DNA from: Dinoroseobacter shibae DFL 12 = DSM 16493
GTDB lineage: Bacteria > Pseudomonadota > Alphaproteobacteria > Rhodobacterales > Rhodobacteraceae
Assembly: GCF_000018145.1 (NCBI RefSeq)
Contig: NC_009952.1
Location: 2,976,001 to 3,040,000 of the forward strand
DNA length: 64,000 nt
Direction: 5' to 3'
The notes below the pieces were generated by a model. That model was given only the letters and a program-made list of their open reading frames with translations, did not search any database and had not been told where the DNA came from. A program made the position numbers and the translations under genes. The number at the start of each line of letters is the position of its first letter. The first letter of the stretch is position 1. Positions 7,768 to 17,547 of this stretch are shown in pieces.

Positions 7768-9282
7768 ATGACCACGCGCGCCCATACCGTTGCCTTCGAG
7801 GGCGTGGAGGCGCGCCCGGTGGAGGTGCAATGCGCCCTGTCCGCGGGCATCCCCAGCTTTGCCATCGTGGGCCTGCCGGACAAGGCGGTCTCGGAGGCGC
7901 GCGAACGGGTGCGCGCGGCGATGTCGGCGCTCGGCCTCGCCCTGCCGTCGCGGCGAATCACGATCAACCTGTCGCCCGCGGACCTGCCCAAGGAAGGCTC
8001 CCATTTCGACCTGCCCATCGCGCTGGCGCTGATGGCGGCGCTGTCGATCATCCCCGCCGAGGCGGTCGATCAGACCGTCGCACTGGGGGAGCTGTCCCTC
8101 GACGGCACGCTGGTGCCGGTGCTGGGCGCGCTGCCCGCGGCCCTCGCCGCGGCGGAGGCCGAGCGCAGCCTGCTCTGCCCCGAGGGCTGCGGGCCGGAGG
8201 CGGCCTGGGTCGGCGGCACCCAGGTGATCGCGGCGGGATCGCTGCTGAGCGTGATGCGCCATTTCACCGGCGCGGCGCCCATCGCCCCCGCCCGCCCCGG
8301 CGAGGTCGAGACCGCCCGGCACCTGCCCGACATGGCGGATGTGAAGGGACAGGAGCGCGCCAAGCGCGCGCTGGAGGTGGCCGCCGCCGGGCGGCATCAC
8401 CTGATGATGGTGGGCACGCCGGGCTCGGGCAAGTCGATGCTGGCCAAGCGCCTGCCCGGCATACTGCCGCCGCTGAGTGCGGCGGAGGCGCTGGAAACCT
8501 CGATGATCCACTCGCTGGCGGGGTTGATCGACGCGGGCGGGATCTCGCGACTGCGCCCCTTCCGGGAGCCCCATCATACCGCCTCCAAGGCGGCGATCGT
8601 CGGGGGCGGCAAGGGCGCCAAGCCGGGGGAGATGTCGCTGGCCCATAACGGGGTGCTGTTCATGGACGAGTTTCCCGAATACCCCCGCGACGTGCTGGAA
8701 ACCCTGCGCCAGCCCATCGAGACCGGCGACGTGGTGGTGGCGCGCGCCAACGCACATCTGCGCTACCCCTGCCGGTTCCTGCTGGTGGCGGCGGCTAACC
8801 CCTGCAAATGCGGGATGATGTTCGACCCGGCCCAGGCCTGCGGGCGCGCCCCGGGCTGCGGGACCGAGTATCTGAGCCGGATCTCCGGGCCGCTGCTGGA
8901 CCGGTTCGACATCCGGCTGGACATCCCACCGGTCAGTTTCTCGGACCTGGACCAGCCCGCGCCCGCCGAAGGCTCGGCGGCCATCGCGGCCCGGGTCAGC
9001 GCGGCCCGGGAGATCCAGACCGCCCGGTTCGCCGAGACACCCGACATGCGGGTCAATGGCGACATGGAGGGCACCCTGCTCGAAGAGGTCGCGGCGCCGG
9101 ACACGGAGGGGCGCACCCTGCTGCAGGACGCGGCCCAGCGCTTCGGGCTGACCGCGCGCGGCTATCACCGGGTGTTGAAGGTGGCGCGCACCATCGCCGA
9201 TCTGGAAGGGGCGGAGCAAGTCCAGCGCCCGCACCTGGCCGAGGCGCTGAGCTACCGGATCGTCACCCGGGAAATGGCCTAG
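7768..9282 (+). CDS. comM: YifB/ComM family Mg-chelatase-like AAA+ ATPase
   Basis: A 504-residue protein with the three-part ComM layout: an N-terminal Lon-protease-like fold (about 1-165, SFAIVGLPDKAVSEARERV), a central AAA+ chelatase domain with Walker A GTPGSGKS at 216-223 and Walker B VLFMDEFPEY, and a C-terminal domain with LSGPLLDRFD-type arginine-finger sequence. A Cys-rich loop (NPCKCGMM, CGRAPGCG) is also typical. ComM is a hexameric helicase that promotes branch migration in natural transformation; transformation itself is not shown for this strain. Its last 4 bases overlap gshB in convergent orientation. Confidence 0.9.
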   Translation: MTTRAHTVAFEGVEARPVEVQCALSAGIPSFAIVGLPDKAVSEARERVRAAMSALGLALPSRRITINLSPADLPKEGSHFDLPIALALMAALSIIPAEAVDQTVALGELSLDGTLVPVLGALPAALAAAEAERSLLCPEGCGPEAAWVGGTQVIAAGSLLSVMRHFTGAAPIAPARPGEVETARHLPDMADVKGQERAKRALEVAAAGRHHLMMVGTPGSGKSMLAKRLPGILPPLSAAEALETSMIHSLAGLIDAGGISRLRPFREPHHTASKAAIVGGGKGAKPGEMSLAHNGVLFMDEFPEYPRDVLETLRQPIETGDVVVARANAHLRYPCRFLLVAAANPCKCGMMFDPAQACGRAPGCGTEYLSRISGPLLDRFDIRLDIPPVSFSDLDQPAPAEGSAAIAARVSAAREIQTARFAETPDMRVNGDMEGTLLEEVAAPDTEGRTLLQDAAQRFGLTARGYHRVLKVARTIADLEGAEQVQRPHLAEALSYRIVTREMA

Positions 9283-10226
9283 GCGGCGGCCCGGCGGGCC
9301 TCGATCGCGTCCCAGATCAGGGCTGCGCCGTTGGTGCCGTCGAACCGCTCCAGCTCCTGCAGGCCCGTGGGCGAGGTTACGTTGATCTCCGTCAGGAAGG
9401 GGCCGATCACGTCGATGCCGACAAATACCTGGCCCTTCTCGCGCAGGAACGGACCGATCCGGTCGCAGATCTCGCGATCGCGATCCGTCAGGGTCACGGG
9501 CTCCGGCCGCCCGCCCACATGCATGTTCGAGCGGGTCTCGCCGGCCGCGGGCACCCGGTTGATGGCGCCGATGGGCGCGCCGTCCACCAGGATGATCCGC
9601 TTGTCGCCCCTGGCCACGTCCGGCAGGAACTGCTGCATGATCAGGGGCTCGCGGTTGATCGCCGAGAACAGCTCATGCAGGGAGTTGAGGTTGCGATCCT
9701 CGGGGGTGAGCCGGAAGACGCCCGCGCCGCCATTGCCGTAGAGCGGCTTGAGGATTACATCGCCGAACTCGGCCTTGAACTTCTTCAGGTCGTCGAGATT
9801 GCGGGCGATCATCGTGGGCGGGGTGAGGTCGGGAAATTGCAGCACCAGCAGCTTCTCGGGCGCGTTGCGGACCCAGAACGGGTCATTGACCACCAGCGTT
9901 TGGGACCCGACCATGTCGAGCAGATGGGTCGTGGTGATGTAGCCCATGTCGAAGGGCGGGTCCTGGCGCAGCCAGACCACGTCCATGGTGGACAGATCGA
10001 CCGTCTCGCGCGCCCCGAGAATGGCGGGCTGGCCCGCGACCCGCTGCACGCGGCAGCTGTGCCCTGTGGCCTTCAGCGCGCCTCGGTCATAGGTCAGGTC
10101 CGCCGGGCCGTAGACAAAAAGCGAATGCCCGCGCGACTGGGCCTCTTCGGCCAGCCGGAAGGAGCTGTCGGCGGCAATGTCGACCTCGGTGATCGGGTCC
10201 ATCTGGAAAGCGACGTTCAGGCTCAT
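9279..10226 (-). CDS. gshB: Glutathione synthase
   Basis: ATP-grasp ligase joining gamma-glutamylcysteine and glycine, the last step of glutathione synthesis. At 315 aa it has the normal length. The family N-terminus (VAFQMDPITEVDIAADSSF), the substrate region VWLRQDPPFDMGYI, and the ATP-grasp loop LKPLYGNGGAGVFRL are all present. Its 3' end overlaps comM by 4 bases tail to tail. yraN ends 76 bp upstream of its start on the same strand, so rsmI-yraN-gshB may form one transcript, the usual order in Rhodobacterales. Confidence 0.95.
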   Translation of the reverse strand: MSLNVAFQMDPITEVDIAADSSFRLAEEAQSRGHSLFVYGPADLTYDRGALKATGHSCRVQRVAGQPAILGARETVDLSTMDVVWLRQDPPFDMGYITTTHLLDMVGSQTLVVNDPFWVRNAPEKLLVLQFPDLTPPTMIARNLDDLKKFKAEFGDVILKPLYGNGGAGVFRLTPEDRNLNSLHELFSAINREPLIMQQFLPDVARGDKRIILVDGAPIGAINRVPAAGETRSNMHVGGRPEPVTLTDRDREICDRIGPFLREKGQVFVGIDVIGPFLTEINVTSPTGLQELERFDGTNGAALIWDAIEARRAAA

Positions 10227-10302
10227 GGCGGCTCCTCTGACTTGGCTTGCCTGTCATGGCGCGCTTGTCGGTCGGGTGCAATGGCCCTGGCGGATCGCGC
10301 AT

Positions 10303-10707
10303 TCACATGGTGATGTTCGCCAGCACACGGAACCGCCCGCTGCCCTCCACGACCGCAAGGTCGAACCGCATCTCCAGCCCCGCCAGATCGGGGCTGCGGT
10401 CGAGGAATTCGAGCGCGGTATTCTGGATGCGGGTCAGCTGCGCCAGGCTGAGGCTTTCGATGGCGCGGGTATAGCTGGCACTGGACTTGACCTCGACGAA
10501 GACCAGAAGGTCACCCCGCCGCACGATGAGATCCACCTCCCCGCCGCTGCCGCGCCAGCGGGTGGCGAGCACGTCGCAGCCCCGGTCGCGATAGGCCCGT
10601 TCGACCCGCGCCTCGGCGGCAGCGCCCGACAGCATGGCACGGGTGCCGCGCGCCTGACGGGCGCGCGCGAGGGGCGACAGATCACGGGTCTGGACGGCAA
10701 TAGTCAT
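10303..10707 (-). CDS. yraN: YraN/UPF0102 family endonuclease-like protein
   Basis: A 134-residue soluble protein of the UPF0102 family, a small restriction-endonuclease-fold group. The nuclease-like core is visible: GAAAEARVERAYRDRG, then GGEVDLIVRRGDLLVFVEVK with the Asp and the ExK residues that bind metal in this fold. Biological role is not settled. It lies 24 bp downstream of rsmI on the same strand, a common conserved pairing. Confidence 0.88.
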   Translation of the reverse strand: MTIAVQTRDLSPLARARQARGTRAMLSGAAAEARVERAYRDRGCDVLATRWRGSGGEVDLIVRRGDLLVFVEVKSSASYTRAIESLSLAQLTRIQNTALEFLDRSPDLAGLEMRFDLAVVEGSGRFRVLANITM

Positions 10708-10731
10708 GCGCGACAGTGTGGGGGCAAGACC

Positions 10732-11586
10732 TTAAGACCCGTTTAAGAGCGCCAGCGCCTTTTGATACACCTGCTTGCGGGGCAGCCCGGTCTGGGCGCA
10801 GACCTCGGCCACCGCATCCTTGGTGGAGTGCCGCGCCAGCGCCGCCTGCAGCAGCGCCGTCAGGTCGTCTTCACCGATTTCGCCCTCCGCGCCCGGCCCC
10901 ACCAGCACCACGATCTCGCCCTTGGGCGTCGCGGCCTCGGCGTACCGCTCGGCCAGATCGCCCAGCGGGGCCGCCGCGACCTGCTCGAAGAGCTTGGTCA
11001 ACTCCCGCGCCACCACGGCGTCGCGACCGGGGCCGAGAATCTCCGCCATGTCCGCGAGGCTCTTTTTCAGCCGCTTGGGGCTCTCGTAGAAAATCAGCGT
11101 TCCGGGCACCGCCCCGAGCGCCCGCAGCGCCTTGCGCCGCCCGCCAGCCTGGGACGGCAGGAAACCGGCAAAGAAGAACCGGTCCGTGGGCAGGCCGGAC
11201 AGGCTCAGGGCCATGATCGCCGCTGCCGGTCCCGGCGCCGCGCTCACCGCCACCCCCGCCTCACGGGCCGCGCGCACCAGGTCGTAGCCGGGATCGGCGA
11301 TCAGCGGGGTTCCGGCCTCGGACGCATAGACGACACGCTGGCCTTCGGTCAGATACGCCAGCACCTTCTGTCGCGCCGGCGGGCCGGAATGATCGTGATA
11401 GGCCAGCAGCGGGCGCCCCGCGAGCGGCACCCCGTGGATCTCCATCAGCCGCCGCAAGCTGCGCGTGTCCTCGGCCACCAGCACATCCGCCTCCCGCAGG
11501 GCATCCAGCGCGCGCAGGGTGATGTCCCGGGCATTCCCGATCGGGGTCGAGACGAGCAGCAGTCCCGCTTGCAGGGTTTGAGCCAA
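10732..11586 (-). CDS. rsmI: 16S rRNA 2'-O-ribose C1402 methyltransferase
   Basis: Methylates the 2'-OH of C1402 in 16S rRNA using S-adenosylmethionine. It has 284 aa and the tetrapyrrole-methylase-type fold: LVSTPIGNARDITLRAL at the N-terminus, AEDTR, ASEAGTPLIADPG in the SAM site, FFAGFLPSQAGGRRKAL and the C-terminal HTH-like tail. The start is TTG at 11584-11586, with GGAGG six bases upstream. It diverges from the LppC-like gene. Confidence 0.93.
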   Translation of the reverse strand: MAQTLQAGLLLVSTPIGNARDITLRALDALREADVLVAEDTRSLRRLMEIHGVPLAGRPLLAYHDHSGPPARQKVLAYLTEGQRVVYASEAGTPLIADPGYDLVRAAREAGVAVSAAPGPAAAIMALSLSGLPTDRFFFAGFLPSQAGGRRKALRALGAVPGTLIFYESPKRLKKSLADMAEILGPGRDAVVARELTKLFEQVAAAPLGDLAERYAEAATPKGEIVVLVGPGAEGEIGEDDLTALLQAALARHSTKDAVAEVCAQTGLPRKQVYQKALALLNGS

Positions 11587-11696
11587 GGAATGCCTCCGGT
11601 TTGAGAGCCCGCGCAGAGCCGTTTACATAGCCGCCCCCGGCCTCTAGGTTCGGCCAGCGAGTGACCCAACCCCACCCAGGCCGCGCGGAGGCTGCC

Positions 11697-12881
11697 ATGT
11701 TCAATCGTTTCTTCTCAAGGCGCAAGGCTCTGCGCGCCGGCGTCGCGGCGGCGGCGGCCACGGTCGCGCTTGCGGCCTGCGATGTGCCGGTGGGCGGCGG
11801 CGGCGGCGGGCCGTCGATCAATGCCCGCGCCCCCGTGCCCGTGGCACTTCTCGTCCCCTATGGCACCGAGAACGCGAGCGAGGTCAATCTTGCCCGCTCT
11901 CTCGAGAACGCGGCCCGGCTGGCGATTGCCGACCTCGACGGGGTGGAGATCGACCTCAAGGTCTACGCCACCGCCGGCAGCCCCGAGCAGGCGGCGACCG
12001 TCGCCCGCGAGGCCGTGGCGGACGGGGCGCGCATCCTGCTCGGGCCGGTCTTTTCGGCGGCCGCGAATGCCGCCGGTGTGGCGGTCGCACCCCGCGGGAT
12101 CAACGTTCTGAGCTTTTCCAACAACACCGCCATTGCGGGCGGCAATGTCTTCGTGCTGGGCAACACCTTCGAGAATACCGCGCGCCGGGTGGTGTCTTAC
12201 CTGGCCAGCCTGGGCAACCGGTCGGTCCTCGTCGCCTACCCGCAGAGCCAGGTCGGCACCGTGGGCCGGGACGCGGTCGTGCAGGCCATCGCGACGACCG
12301 GGTCGCAGAACGCCGGCACGTTCAGCTACGAGCCGTCCCAGACCGGGGTGATCAACGCGGTGCCCGAGATCGCCGGCGCCGTGCGCGCCAGCGGGGCCAC
12401 CGCTATCGTTCTGGCGGATGACACCACCGGGGGCGTGCCGCTGCTGTCGCAACTGCTGCTGGAGAACGGGGTCGATCCCACCGAGACCCAGTTCGTCGGC
12501 CTGACGCGCTGGGATCAGCCCGCGGCCACGCTGGAGCTGCCCGGACTGCAAGGCGGGCTGTTCGCCCTGCCGGACCCGGCGCTGACCAGTCTTTTCCAGG
12601 ATCGCTACGTGGCTGCCTTTGGCGCGCAGCCGCACCCGATCGCGGGGCTGGCCTATGACGGGATCGCGGCCATCGGCGCATTGGTGAAATCGCAGCAGGG
12701 CCAGGCCCTGACCACCTCGGCCCTGACCCAGGGCGCGGGGTTCGCGGGCGTGTCCGGCACCTTCCGCCTGCGCGCGGACGGCACCAACGAGCGCGCGCTC
12801 GCCGTGGCCCGGATCGTCGACCGCTCGGTCACCATCGTCTCCCCCGCCCAGCGCAGCTTCGGCCTCGAAGGCGGGTCCTGA
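11697..12881 (+). CDS. LppC/LpoA-like penicillin-binding protein activator lipoprotein
   Basis: A 394-residue lipoprotein: charged N-terminus, hydrophobic helix and the lipobox LAAC at about residue 27-30, then a glycine-rich linker. The mature part has the two-lobed periplasmic-binding fold of the LppC family (VALLVPYGTENASEVNLARSLENAARLA, GPVFSAAANAAGVA, LSFSNNTAIAGGNVFV). It probably regulates a peptidoglycan synthase from the periplasm, though an ABC-type ligand-binding role cannot be excluded. glnD begins 4 bases after its stop. murJ lies in the same run, which fits an envelope context. Confidence 0.82.
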   Translation: MFNRFFSRRKALRAGVAAAAATVALAACDVPVGGGGGGPSINARAPVPVALLVPYGTENASEVNLARSLENAARLAIADLDGVEIDLKVYATAGSPEQAATVAREAVADGARILLGPVFSAAANAAGVAVAPRGINVLSFSNNTAIAGGNVFVLGNTFENTARRVVSYLASLGNRSVLVAYPQSQVGTVGRDAVVQAIATTGSQNAGTFSYEPSQTGVINAVPEIAGAVRASGATAIVLADDTTGGVPLLSQLLLENGVDPTETQFVGLTRWDQPAATLELPGLQGGLFALPDPALTSLFQDRYVAAFGAQPHPIAGLAYDGIAAIGALVKSQQGQALTTSALTQGAGFAGVSGTFRLRADGTNERALAVARIVDRSVTIVSPAQRSFGLEGGS

Positions 12882-12885
12882 CCCG

Positions 12886-15717
12886 GTGCCCGCGCAGGCC
12901 GTCGATGTCGCCCTGTCCCCGCCCCCGGCCAGCACGGCGCCGGCGGGTGGGATCGGCCTGGTCAACCTGCCGCTCGTCGCCCCCGCCGACGCGATCTTCG
13001 ACACCGCCACGATCCGGGCCGAGGCCGACCGGCTGAGCCAAGCGGAGGGCGCCTCCGCGAGCGCGGTCCGCAAGGCGGTGGTCGGATTGCTCAAGGACGC
13101 CCGCAAACAGGGCCTTGCCACGATCCGGGCCGGGCTCGACGCCGCGCCGTTCAGTGCCCGCGAGACCGTGCGCGCCTATGCCTACCTGACCGACGGGCTG
13201 GTCACGACCGCCCTGCACGTGGCCCAGACCCACCTGCACCCGCTGCCCACCCCGACCGATGGCGAACGGCTCAGCGTGCTGGCCGTGGGCGGCTACGGGC
13301 GGGGCGAGATGGCGCTCCATTCCGATGTCGATCTGCTGTTCCTGACGCCCTACAAGATCACGCCCTGGGCCGAGAGCGTGATCGAGACCACCCTCTACAT
13401 GCTGTGGGATCTCAAGCTGAAGGTCGGCCATGCCTCGCGCACGGTGCGCGACTGCCTGCGGCTGGCGCGCGACGACTACACGATCCGCACCGCCCTGCTG
13501 GAAAACCGGCTGCTCTATGGCGACGCGGAGCTCGCAGCCAAGCTGCGCAAACGGCTGAAGTCCGAGCTCTTTCAGGGCACCTCCCAGGATTACATCGAAG
13601 CCAAGCTGGAGGAGCGGGAGCAGCGCCACACCCGCCAGGGCGGGCAGCGTTTCATGCTGGAGCCCAACGTCAAGGAAGGCAAGGGCGGGCTGCGCGACCT
13701 GCAATCGCTCTACTGGATCGCGAAATACGTCCACGGGGTCGAAACCGTCCAGGAGCTCGAGAACCTCGGCGTCTTCACCCACGAGGAACGCGTGCTTTTC
13801 GATACCGCGGAAACCTTCCTCTGGGCGGTGCGGTGCCACCTGCACATCGTGTCGGGCCGGGCCACGGACCAGCTGACCTTCGACATGCAGGTCGAGGTGG
13901 CCGACCGGCTGGGCTTTGCCGACCGGGACGGGCGGCGCGGGGTCGAGCATTTCATGCAGCTCTATTTCCGCCACGCCACCAGCGTGGGCGACCTCACCCG
14001 CATCTTCCTGACCGCGCTGGAGGCCAGCCACGCCAAACGGGAGCCCCGCCTGATCGGGATGATCAAACGCTCCCGCCGCAAGAAGGTGAAAGAGGCCTAT
14101 GAAGTGCGCCAGAACCGTCTGGCCATCGCCGACCCCGAGACCTTCTTCCGAGACCCGATCAACATGCTGCGCATCTTCGAGGAAGCGCTGCGCACCGGCT
14201 ACCTGCTGCACCCGGACGCGATGCTGCGGATCAAGGCGAACCTGTCGCTGATCGACAATCGCGTGCGATCCAACAAGGAGGCCAACCGGATCTTCTTCGA
14301 CCTGCTGTTGAAACACGGCAACCCCGAGCGTGCCCTGCGCCGGATGAACGAGCTTGGCGTGCTCGGCGCGCTGATCCCCGAGTTCCAGAAGATCGTCGCC
14401 ATGATGCAGTTCAACGTCTACCACCAGTACACGGTGGACGAGCACATCATCCAGTGCATCTCGAACCTGGCCGAGATCGAGCGCGGCGAGCTGGTCGAGA
14501 GCCTGCCCGTGGCCAGTCGCATCCTCAAGCAGGGGGTGAACCGCAAGGTGCTCTATACCGCGCTCCTGCTCCATGACATCGGCAAGGGTCGGCCCGAGGA
14601 CCATTCGGTCGTCGGCGCACAGATCGCCCGCCAGGTCGCGCCGCACATGGGCTTCAACCCGCGCGATTGCGAAACCGTGGAATGGCTGGTGCGCTATCAC
14701 CTGCTGATGTCCGACATGGCGCAGAAACGCGATCTGGCCGATCCGCGCACCATCCGCGATTTTGCCAAGGCCGTGCGCACCCGCGAACGGCTCGACCTGC
14801 TGACGGTGCTGACCGTGTGCGATATCCGCGGCGTCGGGCCCGGGACCTGGAACAACTGGAAGGCGCAGCTGATCCGGTCGCTCTACTGGATGACCGCCGA
14901 GGCGCTGGAAAACGGGCTTGAGGATCTGAACCGCGAAACCCTGGAGACCGACGCCAAGCGCGCCCTGCGCGCTGCCCTGTCGGACTGGCCGCGCAAGGAC
15001 CTGCGGCTGGAGACCGGGCGCCATTATGGCCCCTACTGGCAAGGCCTGCCCGGCGATGCCCATGTCACGCTGGCGCATCTGCTGCGCGGGATCGAGGATG
15101 ACCAGGTCCGGCTCGACCTGACGCTGGACGCGGACCGCGACGTGACCCGCGTGTCCTTCGCCATGGCCGATCACCCGGGCATCTTCGCCCGGCTCGCGGG
15201 GGCCCTGGCCCTGGTTGGGGCCAACGTGGTGGACGCGCGCACCTACACCACCAAGGACGGCTATGTCACCGCCTGTTTCTGGGTGCAGGACGCCGATGGC
15301 AAACCCTATGACGAGTCGCGCCTGCCCCGCCTGCGCAAGATGATCGACAAGACCCTCAGCGGCGAGGTCGTCACCAGCCAGGCCCTGGTCAGCAAGGACA
15401 AGGTCAAGAAACGCGACGCCCAGTTCCGCTTCCCGACCTCGATCAGTTTCGACAACGAAGGCTCCGAGATCTACACCCTGATCGAGGTCGACACCCGCGA
15501 CCGCCCCGGGCTGCTGTTCGATCTGGCCAAGGCGCTGGCCGATGCCAATATCTACGTCGCCTCCGCCCAGATCGCGACCTACGGGGCGCAGGTGGTCGAC
15601 ACGTTCTACGTCAAGGACATGTTCGGCCTGAAGCTGCATGGCGAGGCCAAGCAGAGGACCATCGAGAAGCGCCTGCGCGAGGCAGTGGAACACGGCGCGG
15701 AGCGCGCGCGGACATGA
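12886..15717 (+). CDS. glnD: Bifunctional uridylyltransferase/uridylyl-removing enzyme GlnD
   Basis: Senses glutamine and adds or removes UMP on PII proteins. It has 943 aa. Nucleotidyltransferase domain with GGYGRGEMALHSDVDLLF near residues 134-152; HD hydrolase domain with LLLHDIGKGR near 561-570; two C-terminal ACT domains (starting near 758 and 865) that bind glutamine. All key motifs look intact. The start is GTG 12886; the first 40 residues are low-complexity Ala/Pro and the true start could be later. No PII gene is in the window. Confidence 0.94.
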   Translation: MPAQAVDVALSPPPASTAPAGGIGLVNLPLVAPADAIFDTATIRAEADRLSQAEGASASAVRKAVVGLLKDARKQGLATIRAGLDAAPFSARETVRAYAYLTDGLVTTALHVAQTHLHPLPTPTDGERLSVLAVGGYGRGEMALHSDVDLLFLTPYKITPWAESVIETTLYMLWDLKLKVGHASRTVRDCLRLARDDYTIRTALLENRLLYGDAELAAKLRKRLKSELFQGTSQDYIEAKLEEREQRHTRQGGQRFMLEPNVKEGKGGLRDLQSLYWIAKYVHGVETVQELENLGVFTHEERVLFDTAETFLWAVRCHLHIVSGRATDQLTFDMQVEVADRLGFADRDGRRGVEHFMQLYFRHATSVGDLTRIFLTALEASHAKREPRLIGMIKRSRRKKVKEAYEVRQNRLAIADPETFFRDPINMLRIFEEALRTGYLLHPDAMLRIKANLSLIDNRVRSNKEANRIFFDLLLKHGNPERALRRMNELGVLGALIPEFQKIVAMMQFNVYHQYTVDEHIIQCISNLAEIERGELVESLPVASRILKQGVNRKVLYTALLLHDIGKGRPEDHSVVGAQIARQVAPHMGFNPRDCETVEWLVRYHLLMSDMAQKRDLADPRTIRDFAKAVRTRERLDLLTVLTVCDIRGVGPGTWNNWKAQLIRSLYWMTAEALENGLEDLNRETLETDAKRALRAALSDWPRKDLRLETGRHYGPYWQGLPGDAHVTLAHLLRGIEDDQVRLDLTLDADRDVTRVSFAMADHPGIFARLAGALALVGANVVDARTYTTKDGYVTACFWVQDADGKPYDESRLPRLRKMIDKTLSGEVVTSQALVSKDKVKKRDAQFRFPTSISFDNEGSEIYTLIEVDTRDRPGLLFDLAKALADANIYVASAQIATYGAQVVDTFYVKDMFGLKLHGEAKQRTIEKRLREAVEHGAERART

Positions 15718-15754
15718 CTTGGACGACCCGGGCCCGCACGCAAGGAGCGGCCGC

Positions 15755-17359
15755 GTGAAACCGATCCGGCTGCTGGCGGGGTTCATGACCGTGGGGCTGT
15801 GGACCATGGGAAGCCGGGTGCTGGGCTTCGTCCGCGATATCCTGATCGCGGGGCTCCTGGGCGCGGGGCCGGTGGCGGACGCGTTTTTCGTGGCGTTCTC
15901 CCTGCCCAACATGTTCCGCCGGTTCTTCGCCGAGGGCGCGTTCAACATGGCCTTCGTGCCCATGTTCTCCAAACGGGTCCAGAGCGGCGACGACCCCGAA
16001 GGCTTCGCCCGCGACGCCCTGTCGGGGCTGGGGCTGATCCTGATCCTGTTCACCCTGGTCGCCCTCGCGGCGATGCCCTGGCTGGTGCTGGCCATGGCGT
16101 CGGGGTTCGTCGGGGACGCGCGGTTCGACCTGGCCGTGGGCTTCGGGCGGATCGTGTTCGTCTACATCCTGTTCATCTCCCTCGCGGCGCTGCTGTCGGG
16201 GGTGCTGAACGCCACCGGGCGCTTCGCGGCGGCCGCCGCGGCACCCATCCTGCTCAACGTGATCTTGATCACCGCGCTGCTGGTCGCCGAGACCGGCGTG
16301 CTGGAAGAGGTGCTGATCCTCGGCGGGATCGGCGCGTTCGAGCTGGGCGAGATCGCCGGGCTGCACCACGGCACCATGCTGGCCATCGGCGTCGTGCTGG
16401 CCGGGATCGCGCAGCTTTGGCTTCTGTGGCGCGCGGCGGCGAAGGCGGGCTTCCCGCTGCGCCCGCGCCGCCCGCGCATGACGCCGGAACTCAAGCGGCT
16501 CGCCATCATCGCCGCCCCCGCCGCCCTCGCGGGCGGCGTGGTGCAGGTCAACCTGCTGGTGGGCCGCCAGGTGGCGAGCTTCTTCGACGGAGCCATCGCC
16601 TGGCTGAACTATGCCGACCGTCTCTACCAGCTGCCCCTGGGGGTCGTGGGTATCGCCATCGGGATCGTCCTGCTGCCGGACCTGTCGCGCAGGCTCCAGG
16701 CCGGCGATACCGCGGGCGGGCAGGACGCGTTCAACCGCGCGGGCGAGATCTGCCTCGCCCTGACCGTGCCCGCCGCCGTGGCGCTGCTCTGCATCCCCGA
16801 GGCGTTGGTCTCGGTCCTGTTCGAACGCGGGCGCTTCACCGCCGAGGACAGCGCCGCGACCGCGCTCGCCGTGGCGGTCTACGGGGTCGGCCTGCCCGCC
16901 TTCGTGCTGCAAAAGGTGTTCCAGCCGCTGTTTTTCGCCCGCGAGGACACCCGCAGCCCCCTGCGCTACGCGCTCTGGGCGATGGTCGTGAATGCCGGCA
17001 TCGCGATCGGACTGGCCCCGGTGATCGGCTATGTCGCCGCCGCCCTCGGGGCGTCCCTGGCGGGCTGGGCGATGGTCTGGCTGCTTTGGCGCGGCTCCCG
17101 CCCCCTGGGGGAGGCCGCGGCCTTCGACGCCCGGTTCAAGGCGCGGATCGGACGGATCGTTCTGGCGGCCCTGGCCATGGGCGCGGTCCTGCTGGGCGCG
17201 CAAGAGCTGCTGTCGGAAGCTTTGCGCACGCCCACCCTGCGCTACGGCGCGCTGGCCGCCCTCGTGGCCCTCGGGATCGTCAGCTATGGCGCGGCCGGGC
17301 ATCTGCTGGGCGCCTTCCGGATGGCCGAGGTCAAGCGCGCCCTGCGCCGCGGGCCCTGA
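15755..17359 (+). CDS. murJ: Lipid II flippase MurJ
   Basis: Flips lipid-linked peptidoglycan precursors across the inner membrane. It has 534 aa and about 14 hydrophobic helices. Family signatures are present: [52 protein letters not shown]. The start is GTG 15755, preceded by AAGGAG at 15741-15746. It begins 37 bp after glnD, an adjacency common in alphaproteobacteria. Confidence 0.94.
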   Translation: MKPIRLLAGFMTVGLWTMGSRVLGFVRDILIAGLLGAGPVADAFFVAFSLPNMFRRFFAEGAFNMAFVPMFSKRVQSGDDPEGFARDALSGLGLILILFTLVALAAMPWLVLAMASGFVGDARFDLAVGFGRIVFVYILFISLAALLSGVLNATGRFAAAAAAPILLNVILITALLVAETGVLEEVLILGGIGAFELGEIAGLHHGTMLAIGVVLAGIAQLWLLWRAAAKAGFPLRPRRPRMTPELKRLAIIAAPAALAGGVVQVNLLVGRQVASFFDGAIAWLNYADRLYQLPLGVVGIAIGIVLLPDLSRRLQAGDTAGGQDAFNRAGEICLALTVPAAVALLCIPEALVSVLFERGRFTAEDSAATALAVAVYGVGLPAFVLQKVFQPLFFAREDTRSPLRYALWAMVVNAGIAIGLAPVIGYVAAALGASLAGWAMVWLLWRGSRPLGEAAAFDARFKARIGRIVLAALAMGAVLLGAQELLSEALRTPTLRYGALAALVALGIVSYGAAGHLLGAFRMAEVKRALRRGP

Positions 17360-17400
17360 CCCGTCGAAGGCCCGGGCCCCCGCCAAACCGCATCGCGCAG

Positions 17401-17520
17401 CGCCACGACAGCGAGCGCAAGCGCATCGTCGTAGCGAGGAGCGCGCGCAAGCGCATTATCGTAGCGAGGAGCGCGCGCAAGCGCATCACCATAGCGAGGA
17501 GCGCGCGCAAGCGCGCGACG
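17401..17520. repeat. 30-bp tandem repeat, about 3.5 copies
   Basis: Three contiguous 30-bp units (17431-17460, 17461-17490, 17491-17520) share GTAGCGAGGAGCGCGCGCAA followed by GCGCAT or GCGCGC; a decayed half copy lies at 17411-17430. Only the last few bases of each unit vary. It fills the gap between the convergent murJ and rhomboid-like genes (17360-17547). There are no unique spacers, so it is not CRISPR. The unit is ten codons long, but no supported gene runs through it. Confidence 0.85.
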
Positions 17521-17547
17521 AGCAGCCCGAAAGCAAGACGTCCCCGC

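Noticed and set aside
12829-16095. Long open frame of over 1,000 codons antisense to glnD and murJ
   Set aside because: High-GC shadow of the sense genes: no ribosome-binding site, no family resemblance, fully covered by two genes with intact motifs.
17401-17520. CRISPR array
   Set aside because: Units are directly adjacent with no unique spacers, and no cas genes are present.
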